Below the pieces are notes generated by a model that was not told the DNA's origin, ran no database searches, and saw nothing but the letters and a program-made list of their open reading frames with translations. This document shows positions 56,922 to 64,000 of a stretch of DNA of 64,000 nt, piece by piece; within the stretch, counting starts at the first letter, position 1, and each line of letters starts with the position of its first letter. Position numbers and translations under genes: made by a program. This DNA is from Herbaspirillum sp. SJZ107 (lineage in GTDB: Bacteria > Pseudomonadota > Gammaproteobacteria > Burkholderiales > Burkholderiaceae_D), in contig NZ_VFNH01000002.1 of assembly GCF_006715485.1 (NCBI RefSeq), forward strand, positions 1,426,001 through 1,490,000, given 5' to 3'.

Positions 56922-57614
56922 ATGCCACGTCACGACCATCATCACCCGCACCATCACCACGATCATGGCCACCATCACGGTCACCATGAGCATCATGAGC
57001 AGCACGCGGCGCCGGACGGTCCGCAGCGCGGTCCCCGCGGCCACGGTCCCGGTCCGCGCGGCGGCCGCGGCGGCGGTTTCGGATTCGACGAAGGCGGTCC
57101 ACGCGGACGCAAATTGTCGTCCGACGACCTGCAATTGCTGCTGCTGGCCCTGATCGGCGAGCAGCCCAGCCACGGTTACGAACTGATCAAGGCGCTCGAA
57201 CAGCGTTCCAGCGGTTTCTATGTGCCGAGTCCGGGCATGATGTATCCGGCACTGAGCTGCATGGAAGACCGCGGCCACGTCAGCATCCAGGCCGAAGGCA
57301 ACCGCAAGCGCTATGCGCTGTCGGACGACGGCCGGGCCCACCTGGAGGCGAATCGCGCGCACGTCGACGGGTTGCTCGCCAAGCTGGACGCCGCCGCCGA
57401 AAAGATGCGCCTGATGCGCAGCGCGCTGGCCGAAGGCGGGGAGGACGGCGGCGGCAAGCGCTGGACCGCCGAACTCGCCGACGCCCGCCATGCGCTCAAG
57501 CATGCGCTGCAAGAACGCGCCGGGGCGCCGGCCGAAGAGCAGGGGCGCATTGCCGCCATCCTTGCACGCGCTAAGGCCGAGATCGAAGCGGTGCCGGCCG
57601 CGGCGCAGCAGTAG
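56922..57614 (+). CDS. His-rich PadR family regulator, YqjI-like
   Basis: Encodes 230 residues. The first ~30 residues hold about 17 histidines (HHHPHHHHDHGHHHGHHEHH), followed by a Gly/Arg-rich linker and the PadR winged helix (DLQLLLLALIGEQPSHGYELIKALEQRSSGFYVPSPGMMYPALSCMED) and an extra helical tail. E. coli YqjI has the same plan (SlyD-like His tail plus PadR) and is a Ni(II)-responsive repressor of a ferric reductase gene, so a nickel- or metal-sensing repressor is likely here. A neighbouring reductase is not present. The 28-bp palindrome in front supports autoregulation. Overlaps the acyltransferase gene by 44 bp. Confidence 0.9.
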   Translation: MPRHDHHHPHHHHDHGHHHGHHEHHEQHAAPDGPQRGPRGHGPGPRGGRGGGFGFDEGGPRGRKLSSDDLQLLLLALIGEQPSHGYELIKALEQRSSGFYVPSPGMMYPALSCMEDRGHVSIQAEGNRKRYALSDDGRAHLEANRAHVDGLLAKLDAAAEKMRLMRSALAEGGEDGGGKRWTAELADARHALKHALQERAGAPAEEQGRIAAILARAKAEIEAVPAAAQQ

Positions 57615-58740
57615 GCGTCCGCGCCGCGCGCAGCGCCAGCAGGCGGTCGCGCAGCCGCAGCGCCGGCCGCTCGACGCTCCAGTACAGCAGGGCGGCGACT
57701 GCGAGCGCGGCCAGGTTGTACAGGACGAAGGCCGTCAGCGGCGCGGCGGCCGGCATTCCGTCCAGCCGCGCATCCAGCCAGGCATACACCTGCCGGTGCG
57801 TCAGGTAGAGGCTGAACGCCAGCAAGGCGGCTTGCCGGCATCCAGGCAGCCGCACACGGGAGAACGGCAGGCGCGGGCTCAGCACTGCCGCGACCAGGCA
57901 GGCGAAACCGAGCGCTGCCAGCGGAAACTGGACGACGGCGCCGGTCCGGCCCAGCGGATCGATCGCGATCACGGCGGCGACGCATGCTGCGCCAAGGATC
58001 AGCAGCAGGGGCCCCTGGCACTGTACGCGCGCCCACCAGGCCGGGCGGAAGGCGCGCATGGTTGCGAGCAGCACGCCGGCCAGCAAGCCGTCGAGCCGGT
58101 GCCAGGTCGGGTCGTAGATCCGTTCGACGTAGCCCGTGATCGCCAGGCCCGGATCGCCGCCCGCGCCGAGATGCGGTGCCACGCTGCGCTGCCAGGTCCA
58201 GTCGCGCGACAGCATGCCGCCCACCACCAGCAGTGCTGCAAGCGCAAGCACCTTGCGCGGTCCCGGACGGCGCGCGAGCAGCGTGGCCGCCAGCGGCAAC
58301 AGCAGATAGAAATGTTCTTCGACGCACAGCGACCACGCGTGCGAATAGGCGCGGGCTCGTTCCCAGTCCGGAAACAGGTTCACCGTGAAGGTGAAGAACT
58401 GCCACAGCGGCGGCAAGCGCTCGGCTTCGCGCCATGCCGGCACGGCCAGGTACAGGCCGAGCACCGCCAGGTAGGCCGGCAGCACGCGCAGGGTCCGGCT
58501 CAGCATGAAGCCCGGCCAGTCGGGACGTTTGCCGTCGGCGTAGCGGCGCACGACCTGCCAGCCGATCAGGTAGCCGCTCAGCACGAAAAACAGGTCCACG
58601 CCCAGCCAGCCATGGTGTCCGAACCCGTCCAGTGCAAAGCCGTGGCTGGCCAGATGGTAGAGCATGACCGTGAGGATGGCGCCGGCGCGCAGCAGGTCGA
58701 GGCCGGGCGCACGGCCGCCGGCGGTGGTGTGATTCGTCAT
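57571..58740 (-). CDS. Acyltransferase family 3 membrane protein
   Basis: Encodes 389 residues from ATG 58738-58740, with about ten membrane helices. LDLLRAGAILTVMLYHLASHG holds the His of the family, GVDLFFVLSGYLIG the second signature and SHAWSLCVEEHFYLLLPL the usual middle motif. Members O-acetylate surface polysaccharides or lipid heads. Function here unknown; no polysaccharide genes are adjacent. The gene has a convergent 44-bp overlap with the PadR gene. Confidence 0.9.
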   Translation of the reverse strand: MTNHTTAGGRAPGLDLLRAGAILTVMLYHLASHGFALDGFGHHGWLGVDLFFVLSGYLIGWQVVRRYADGKRPDWPGFMLSRTLRVLPAYLAVLGLYLAVPAWREAERLPPLWQFFTFTVNLFPDWERARAYSHAWSLCVEEHFYLLLPLAATLLARRPGPRKVLALAALLVVGGMLSRDWTWQRSVAPHLGAGGDPGLAITGYVERIYDPTWHRLDGLLAGVLLATMRAFRPAWWARVQCQGPLLLILGAACVAAVIAIDPLGRTGAVVQFPLAALGFACLVAAVLSPRLPFSRVRLPGCRQAALLAFSLYLTHRQVYAWLDARLDGMPAAAPLTAFVLYNLAALAVAALLYWSVERPALRLRDRLLALRAARTPTAAPRPAPLRSRP

Positions 58741-58844
58741 GGGACGCGAGTCTAGCCGATGCGGGCAGGGCAAAACGCTGCCATTGTCGTGATTGCCGTA
58801 TGCTGGCGGCTGTTCCAACAAACGCCAACTAAGCCCAGCCTGCC

Positions 58845-59399
58845 ATGCCAGCCGATCCTGTCGTCGCCACCAGTAAATTGTTGAGTTACGTCCTGCGCCA
58901 CCGGCCGGACAGCATCGGGCTGTCGCTCGATGCCCATGGCTGGACCGGCGTCGACGCGCTGCTGGAGCGCCTTGCCGCTGCCGGCCACGCGGTCGACCGG
59001 GCGCTGCTCGAGCGCGTGGTGGCCGACAACGACAAGCAGCGCTTTGCCTTCAATGACGACCGCACGCGCATTCGCGCCAGCCAGGGCCATTCGATCCAGG
59101 TCGACCTGGCGCTGGTCCAGTCCGAGCCGCCGCAGGTGCTGTACCACGGCACCGCCAGCCGCTTCCTGAAATCGATCCTGGCCGAAGGGCTGCGCGCTTC
59201 GGGGCGGCATCACGTCCACCTGTCGGCCGATATCGACACCGCCAGGCGGGTCGGGGCACGCCACGGCTTTCCCGCCATCCTGCGCGTCGATACCCGGCGC
59301 ATGCGCGCCGACGGGCTCGTGTTCTACCGCTCGGACAACGGCGTGTGGCTGACCGAGGCGGTATTGCCGAGATATCTGGAAGTGATGAGCGGGACGTAA
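58845..59399 (+). CDS. kptA: RNA 2'-phosphotransferase KptA (Tpt1)
   Basis: Encodes 184 residues. KptA moves an internal 2'-phosphate from RNA to NAD+, giving ADP-ribose-1''-2''-cyclic phosphate. The catalytic Arg-His-Arg-Arg set is visible in [29 protein letters not shown] and the Arg in [18 protein letters not shown]. Bacteria lack the splicing pathway that makes 2'-phosphate ends in yeast, so its substrate here is unknown. It stands alone between the acyltransferase and the ankyrin gene. Confidence 0.93.
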   Translation: MPADPVVATSKLLSYVLRHRPDSIGLSLDAHGWTGVDALLERLAAAGHAVDRALLERVVADNDKQRFAFNDDRTRIRASQGHSIQVDLALVQSEPPQVLYHGTASRFLKSILAEGLRASGRHHVHLSADIDTARRVGARHGFPAILRVDTRRMRADGLVFYRSDNGVWLTEAVLPRYLEVMSGT

Positions 59400-59425
59400 C
59401 GAGCGGCGCCTGACGCCGGCGCGGA

Positions 59426-59995
59426 TCAGCGCTCGCCGGTCGCCGCGGCCAGCAGTTCCAGGGTGTCCGCGGCGCCCATCTTGCGGGCGGCATCGACCAT
59501 CGAATTGCCGTCGGCATCGCGGTGGAAGGGATCGGCGCCGCGTGCCAGCATCAGGCGGGCGATCTCGACGCGGTTGAACATGACGGCGAACATCAGCGCC
59601 GTCTTGCCGTTGGGTCCGGCGTTGTCGACTTGCGCGCCGCGGTCCAGCAGCAGGGTGACGACCGCCAGGTCGCCCTTGAAGGCGGCGCCGGCGAGCGGTG
59701 TCTGGCCGGCGTCGTTCATGATTTCCGGGTCGGCGCCATGGTCCAGCAGCACGCGTGCGGCGTCCAGGCGGCCGTGGTAGCAGGCCAGCATCAGCAGGCT
59801 GTCGCCGCGCTCGTTGCGCAGGTTGGGCGGCAGGCCGTGGCCCAGGTACATGCCCAGCTCTTCCGCGTCGCCGGCGCGGGCATGGCCGAACACCTTGCGC
59901 ACGAAGGCGAGGGTATCCTCGTCGAGATCCTTGGGTGTGGCCGGGCGTGCGCTCGGTTGCTGATCCTGATCGTGTTGCTGGTCCTGCTGCTGCAT
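59426..59995 (-). CDS. Ankyrin repeat protein
   Basis: Encodes 189 residues from ATG 59993-59995. After a Gln/Asp-rich start (QQQDQQHDQDQQ) there are about four ankyrin repeats (GDSLLMLACYHGRLDAARVLL; GQTPLAGAAFKGDLAVVTLL; GKTALMFAVMFNRVEIARLM). It has no signal peptide. In bacteria such small proteins often sit next to catalase or KatB genes, not here; the role is unknown. Confidence 0.92.
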   Translation of the reverse strand: MQQQDQQHDQDQQPSARPATPKDLDEDTLAFVRKVFGHARAGDAEELGMYLGHGLPPNLRNERGDSLLMLACYHGRLDAARVLLDHGADPEIMNDAGQTPLAGAAFKGDLAVVTLLLDRGAQVDNAGPNGKTALMFAVMFNRVEIARLMLARGADPFHRDADGNSMVDAARKMGAADTLELLAAATGER

Positions 59996-60114
59996 CGTGC
60001 TCTCCTGTCGTGCATATCGGCTGAATGTGATGCCAATTAGATCACAAAGCACGGCGCACCGTCCGCGCGCACGGCAGGACGCACCGCCCCCTTGCGCGGA
60101 TCGGTGCGGCCGGT

Positions 60115-60681
60115 TCAGGCCTGGAACTCGGCCAGGTGGCGCTCGATCTCAAACACGTGCGGATCGAATTTGCCCAGCTCGCGCAAGGCCCTGGCCAGCT
60201 CCAGCAGGTATTCGCTGTTGGGGCCGCTCGGCCCGCGGGCGCCGGCGATCTGGCGCGCGATCTCGCGCTCGCTGGCGGGGCCGAGCCAGGCCGCGTTTTC
60301 GTGGGTGGCGATGTAGACGATACCGTGGGCCGCGCTGCCGTCCTCGAAATGGATGTCGGTGGCCAGGCGCAGGTAGCCGTTCTTTTCGCGGTAATCGAGG
60401 TGGGCGAATTCCTCGGGCGTGACCAGGTAGGCCATGCCGTGGCAGACGGCGCCGTCCTCGGGCGCCAGGGTGACGACGCGGCCCGGCGCCGTTTCCGTGC
60501 CGCGGTGGTCGTGCGAGCCCTGCCAGAAGCGCCGGGTCCAGCCGCCGATGTGCGCCGGGCGCCGCTCGAGGAAGGGGAAGTCGGCCTTGAAGATCAGGGA
60601 GCCGTAGCCGAACAGCCAGACGCTGTCGTGGCCGTCGAACCGGTCCATGCGCTGATTGATCGCGATGGTGTTGTGAGACAT
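60115..60681 (-). CDS. Gamma-glutamylcyclotransferase, ChaC-like
   Basis: Encodes 188 residues from ATG 60679-60681; several upstream in-frame ATG codons would add an unconserved tail. The start VWLFGYGSLIF is the ChaC signature (binding loop FGYGSL), and RRFWQGSHDHRGTETAPGRVVTL and the Glu in DYREKNGY fit the family. ChaC cleaves glutathione into 5-oxoproline and Cys-Gly in the cytoplasm. Near the glutathione-dependent maiA, but divergent to it. Confidence 0.93.
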   Translation of the reverse strand: MSHNTIAINQRMDRFDGHDSVWLFGYGSLIFKADFPFLERRPAHIGGWTRRFWQGSHDHRGTETAPGRVVTLAPEDGAVCHGMAYLVTPEEFAHLDYREKNGYLRLATDIHFEDGSAAHGIVYIATHENAAWLGPASEREIARQIAGARGPSGPNSEYLLELARALRELGKFDPHVFEIERHLAEFQA

Positions 60682-60895
60682 CGTGCCTGTATGCGGTGAC
60701 GTGAGATGGCCACATTCTAGCGCGGCGGTTGACGATGCAGCGTGGGTGGTCATGCTTGCAATGTTCGCAAGCGCACGGTCGGAACTGGCGATCGTCTGGC
60801 TCAATAGCGTTTGTGCAACGCGACACAGGCCGGGGCAGCATTTTTGAAGGATTGTTCTAATTCCCGGCGCAGGGTACGCAGTACAAAAAAACCGT

Positions 60896-60924
60896 TTGTA
60901 CGAACGTTCGTTTTCAGTTGTAAT
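60896..60924 (+). promoter_or_regulatory. Promoter and TetR-like palindrome of the FAH-maiA operon
   Basis: TTGTAC (60896-60901), 17 bp, TGTAAT (60919-60924) forms a promoter. Between them, ACGAACGTTCGT (60900-60911) is a perfect 12-bp palindrome of the kind bound by TetR/AcrR regulators. A repressor here would control the operon. No TetR gene is in the window, so its source is unknown. Confidence 0.6.
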
Positions 60925-60957
60925 AGCGGCAATAATTGCAACTATGAAAGAAAAAGC

Positions 60958-61983
60958 ATGAAACTCGCTACCCTGAAGACCGGCGGCCGCGACGGTACGC
61001 TGGTCGTGGTCAGTCGTGACCTGGTCACTTGCCAGGCGGTGCCCGGCATCGCGCCTACCCTGCAGGCTGCGCTAGATGACTGGGAGCGCGTCGCGCCGCA
61101 GCTGCGTGCCGTCTACGAAGTGCTGAATGCCGGCACCGCGCCGGACGCCGCCTCCTTCATCGAGCAGGAATGCGCGTCGCCGCTGCCGCGCGCCTTCCAG
61201 TGGGCCGACGGTTCGGCCTACATCAACCACGTGGAGCTGGTGCGCAAGGCGCGCGGCGCCACGGTGCCGCCGTCCTTCTATACCGATCCGCTGATGTACC
61301 AGGGCGGGTCCGATTCCTTTGCCGGGCCGTGCGATCCGATCGCCGTGCTGTCCGAGGACTGGGGCGTCGACCTCGAGGCCGAAGTGGCGGTCGTCACCGG
61401 CGACGTGCCGATGGGCGCCACGCTCGAGCAGGCCGCGGCCGCCGTGCGCCTGGTCATGCTGGTCAACGACGTTTCGCTGCGCAACCTGATTCCAAAGGAA
61501 CTGGAGAAGGGCTTCGGCTTCTTCCAGTCGAAACCGGCCAGCGCGTTCTCGCCGGTCGCGGTCACGCCGGACGAACTCGGCAGCGCCTGGCACGACAGCA
61601 AATTGCGCCTGCCGCTGCAAGTCACGCTCAATGGCGAACCCTTCGGCCGCCCCAACGCGGGCGACGACATGACGTTCAGCTTCGCCCAGCTGATCGCGCA
61701 CGCGGCCACAACGCGCGAACTGGTGGCCGGCAGCATCATCGGCTCCGGCACGGTCTCCAACAAGCAGGGCAGCCTGCATGGCTCGAGCATCGCCAACGGC
61801 GGTGTCGGCTATTGCTGCCTGGCCGAGCTGCGCATGTACGAAACCATCGAGCAGGGCGCGCCGCAGACGGCGTACCTGCGTTTCGGCGACACGGTCCGCA
61901 TCGAGATGACGGGCGCGGACGGCGCGAGCATATTCGGGGCGATCGACCAGGAGGTCGCCCACTATCACGGGAGGAAAGAATGA
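60958..61983 (+). CDS. Fumarylacetoacetate hydrolase family protein
   Basis: Encodes 341 residues from ATG 60958 (AAAGAAAAAGC upstream). The FAH fold shows in AFQWADGSAYINHVELVRKARG, the metal-binding PLMYQGGSDSF/EDWGVDLEAEVAVVTGDVP (conserved Glu and Asp), and GSIIGSGTVSNKQGS. It follows a maleylacetoacetate isomerase and overlaps it by four bases, so fumarylacetoacetate or fumarylpyruvate is the likely substrate, in homogentisate/tyrosine or gentisate breakdown. Neighbouring dioxygenase genes are not in the window. Confidence 0.93.
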   Translation: MKLATLKTGGRDGTLVVVSRDLVTCQAVPGIAPTLQAALDDWERVAPQLRAVYEVLNAGTAPDAASFIEQECASPLPRAFQWADGSAYINHVELVRKARGATVPPSFYTDPLMYQGGSDSFAGPCDPIAVLSEDWGVDLEAEVAVVTGDVPMGATLEQAAAAVRLVMLVNDVSLRNLIPKELEKGFGFFQSKPASAFSPVAVTPDELGSAWHDSKLRLPLQVTLNGEPFGRPNAGDDMTFSFAQLIAHAATTRELVAGSIIGSGTVSNKQGSLHGSSIANGGVGYCCLAELRMYETIEQGAPQTAYLRFGDTVRIEMTGADGASIFGAIDQEVAHYHGRKE

Positions 61984-62624
61984 GGCTTTACACGTATTTC
62001 CGCAGCTCTGCCGCCTACAGGGTGCGCATCGCCCTGAACCTGAAGGGACTGGCGTACGAAGCGATCCCGGTGCACCTGCTGCGCGACGGCGGCGAGCAGC
62101 TGCAGACGCAGTACCGCGCCATCAATCCGAGCGGGCTGGTGCCGGCCTTTCAGGACGATTACCTGACGCTGACCCAGTCGATGGCGATCCTGGAATACCT
62201 CGAGGACGAGCATCCGAAGGTGCCGCTGATGCCGAAGAACGCCGCCGGGCGCGCGCGCGTGCGCGAACTGGCGCAGATCGTCGCCTGCGACATCCACCCG
62301 GTCAACAACCTGCGCGTGCTGCGCTACCTGACGGACGAGCTGAAGGTGAGCGAGGAGGTCAAGAAAGAGTGGTACCGCCACTGGCTGGTCAGCGGTCTCG
62401 AGGTGCTGGAAACCCACCTGGCGCGCGACCCGAGTTCCGGCCCGCTGTGTCACGGCCACACCCCGACCATCGCCGACTGCTGCCTGGTGCCGCAGGTGTA
62501 CAACGCCCAGCGCCACGGCATCGACGTGTCGATCTACCCGCACATCGCGCGCATCAATGCGCTGTGCAGCGAGATGCCGGCCTTCGTTGCGGCGCATCCG
62601 TCGAACCAGCCGGACGCGGAGTAA
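61980..62624 (+). CDS. maiA: Maleylacetoacetate isomerase
   Basis: Encodes 214 residues of the zeta-class glutathione transferase family. The signature SSAAYRVRIALNLKG (glutathione-binding SSxxxR) and CDIHPVNNLRVLRYL (substrate helix) mark MaiA, which isomerises maleylacetoacetate to fumarylacetoacetate with glutathione. It overlaps the FAH gene by four bases (ATGA), so they are one operon. Confidence 0.96.
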   Translation: MRLYTYFRSSAAYRVRIALNLKGLAYEAIPVHLLRDGGEQLQTQYRAINPSGLVPAFQDDYLTLTQSMAILEYLEDEHPKVPLMPKNAAGRARVRELAQIVACDIHPVNNLRVLRYLTDELKVSEEVKKEWYRHWLVSGLEVLETHLARDPSSGPLCHGHTPTIADCCLVPQVYNAQRHGIDVSIYPHIARINALCSEMPAFVAAHPSNQPDAE

Positions 62625-62640
62625 GGTCGCTGCATATCAG

Positions 62641-62692
62641 CGTCGCCCCCGCGAAGGCGGAACAGTGCCATCGGCACTGTTCCCCCAAGTTT
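62641..62692. repeat. Partial GTCGCCCCCGC-type repeat carrying a perfect hairpin
   Basis: CGTCGCCCCCGCGAAGGCGG starts like the other repeats (9263, 11508, 21362), then a 25-nt hairpin GGAACAGTGCC-ATC-GGCACTGTTCC (62659-62683, 11 perfect pairs) interrupts it, before CCCCCAAGTT. It lies 16 bp after maiA and could end that transcript, though T-runs are missing. Confidence 0.75.
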
Positions 62693-62713
62693 ACACTGCG
62701 TAAACGCGTGGTA

Positions 62714-63172
62714 TCAATGCCGCGTCTCGGTCCCCACGGTCGACCGGTCCGGCTCCGCCGGCGTCGAAATCTCTTCCAGCGTATGGTCGATCCCGGCCGA
62801 ATGCTTGGCCGCCATGTCGCCCAGCGACACGATACCGATCACTTCCTGCGATTGCCGGTCCAGCACCGGCAGCCGCCGGATCTGGACGTCGCCCATCTGG
62901 TCCAGCACTTCGTCGACGCTCTGGTCCGGCGCGCAGGTGCGCACGTCGACGCTCATCACGTCGCCCACGCGGGTCTGGCCGGGGGCCTGGCCGGCGGCGG
63001 TCGAGCGTACCGTGATGTCGCGGTCGGTGATCATGCCGACCAGCTTGCGGCCGTCGAGCACGGGAATCGCGCCGACGTTCAGTTCATCCATCATCTGGGC
63101 GGCGCGCTGCACGGTTTCCTGCGGCGCGATGCTTTGCACGTCGCGGGTCATCACATCCTGAATGGTTTGCAT
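62714..63172 (-). CDS. CBS-domain pair protein
   Basis: Encodes 152 residues from ATG 63170-63172 (GGAGAGG upstream). Two CBS motifs: VQSIAPQETVQRAAQMMDEL with GMITDRDITVRS, and TCAPDQSVDEVLDQMGDVQI with GIVSLGDMA. Such stand-alone pairs bind adenosyl ligands (AMP, ATP, SAM). No partner domain is present. Role unknown. Confidence 0.9.
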   Translation of the reverse strand: MQTIQDVMTRDVQSIAPQETVQRAAQMMDELNVGAIPVLDGRKLVGMITDRDITVRSTAAGQAPGQTRVGDVMSVDVRTCAPDQSVDEVLDQMGDVQIRRLPVLDRQSQEVIGIVSLGDMAAKHSAGIDHTLEEISTPAEPDRSTVGTETRH

Positions 63173-63338
63173 TTGCCTCTCCTTGTCAACAGGGTTCAAC
63201 CGGCAAAATCATGCGCCGATTCCTGAAATCCGGACGCCACCTTGACGTGCGGAACAGCTCGCGAAAAAAGCCGTGCGCGCGGCTTGCGAACGGCCGGCTC
63301 GGCTACAATCTGGCTCCCTTCAGCCCACGCTTTGCGCC

Positions 63339-64000
63339 ATGCCAGAGTCCACCGCAGTGTCTACCGTCCCCGCCGCCATCCTCGACGCCCTGCAACTGGC
63401 CGACGCATCCTGGCGCCCGCACCTGGCCGCGGGCCTGGAAGCGATGATGCGCGCCACGCCCGACTACCTGCCGGCGCTGGCCGGCGACGATTACCTGCCG
63501 ACCGGCGGCCGCCTGTTCGCCGCGTTCTCGCTGCCGCTGGACCGGGTGCGCTACGTGCTGGTGGGGGAGGGGCCGTATCCGCGCGCGGAAAGCGCGACCG
63601 GCGTCTGTTTCATGGATGGGGCGGTGGGCGAGCTATGGTCGGACACCGGCCTGTCGAAGCCGGTCAACCGTGCGACTTCGTTGCGCAACTTCATGAAGAT
63701 GCTGCTGGTGGCCGACGGCAGCCTGCAGGCCGACGATACCGGCGGCGCCGCGCTGGCGCCGATCGCCAGGGCGGCGCGTGCGGGCGGCGCGATCCAGACC
63801 CTGGCCGAACTGCAGGACAAGCTGCTCGGCCAGGGCTTCCTGCTGCTGAATGCCTCGCTGGTGTTCCGCAAGCACGTCGCCCCGGTTATCGATGCGCGCG
63901 CCTGGGTGCCGTTCCAGCAAGCGGTGTTCGCGGCCCTGGCCGCATGCCGGGACAAGCCGACCCTGGTCTTGTGGGGCAAGATCGCCGAGCAACTTAAAAA
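63339..64000 (+). CDS. Divergent uracil-DNA glycosylase-like protein (partial at window end)
   Basis: Open frame from ATG 63339 running past the window end (220 residues visible). YVLVGEGPYPRAESATGVCFMDG (76-93) lines up with the uracil-DNA glycosylase motif GQDPYHGPGQAHGLCFS, and LLLNASLVFR and TLVLWGKIAEQL with the later Ung parts LLLNTVLTV and VLWG. But the catalytic Asp and the water-placing His are Gly and Pro here (GEGPYP). So it may be inactive on uracil or use another mechanism. The last motif (HPSPLS in Ung) lies beyond the window. Confidence 0.6.
   Translation, partial: MPESTAVSTVPAAILDALQLADASWRPHLAAGLEAMMRATPDYLPALAGDDYLPTGGRLFAAFSLPLDRVRYVLVGEGPYPRAESATGVCFMDGAVGELWSDTGLSKPVNRATSLRNFMKMLLVADGSLQADDTGGAALAPIARAARAGGAIQTLAELQDKLLGQGFLLLNASLVFRKHVAPVIDARAWVPFQQAVFAALAACRDKPTLVLWGKIAEQLK

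Overview
The window is about 64 kb of high-GC chromosomal DNA from a betaproteobacterium, most likely an Oxalobacteraceae member close to Massilia/Telluria. This rests on gene order (rlmN-pilW-rodZ-ispG-hisS-yfgM-bamB-der-hfq-hflX-hflK-hflC-hisZ-purA, a Burkholderiales arrangement), a PEP-CTERM protein beside a secreted GH10 xylanase, many PAS/GAF hybrid kinases, and GTCGCCCCTGC-type palindromic repeats. The genus is an inference; no rRNA is present.

Region 1 (1-4.2 kb, minus strand): a truncated PAS/GAF sensor, a ZnuD-like TonB-dependent receptor with a small cysteine/histidine-containing partner, and a Bax-inhibitor-1 type membrane protein. Region 2 (4.3-21.3 kb, plus strand): a long housekeeping block covering nucleotide metabolism (ndk, purA, a phosphoribosyltransferase), rRNA/tRNA methylation, pilus stability, cell shape, isoprenoids, histidyl-tRNA synthetase, outer-membrane assembly, ribosome GTPases, Hfq, HflXKC and HisZ. 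Large palindromic repeats sit between some of these genes; the one before hisS forms a 41-bp arm hairpin, and hisS itself ends in a histidine-rich tail.

Region 3 (21.4-28.5 kb): small exported proteins, MarC, an FKBP lipoprotein, a ricin-type lectin, then a GH10 xylanase and a PEP-CTERM protein lying against the 3' end of uvrB. A decayed second copy of the uvrB 3' end lies on the far side of this pair, which suggests that the xylanase/PEP-CTERM segment entered at the end of uvrB. The xylanase promoter carries a LacI-family-like operator.

Region 4 (28.6-36.4 kb): an aspartate/aromatic aminotransferase followed by four tRNA-Asn(GTT) genes. Three of them are repeated promoter-tRNA-terminator units that separate accessory cargo: a Xre/RES toxin-antitoxin pair with a hybrid kinase and purT, then an acyl-CoA-dehydrogenase-like gene.

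Region 5 (36.4-48 kb): a DHA2 transporter, a small HNH protein, and a signalling cluster (double-receiver kinase, bacteriophytochrome with cognate response regulator, tandem-PAS hybrid kinase), then two exported alpha/beta hydrolases. Region 6 (48-64 kb): a MarR-regulated EmrB/EmrA/NodT tripartite efflux operon with an FMN reductase; a DTW tRNA-modification enzyme; a radical SAM protein behind a consensus LexA box; a GNAT; an orphan NadR-like kinase; a YqjI-like His-rich PadR regulator behind a palindrome; an acyltransferase; KptA; an ankyrin protein; ChaC; a fumarylacetoacetase/maleylacetoacetate isomerase operon behind a TetR-like palindrome; a CBS protein; and a divergent uracil-DNA-glycosylase-like gene cut by the window end.

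No CRISPR array, prophage, transposase or rRNA was seen.
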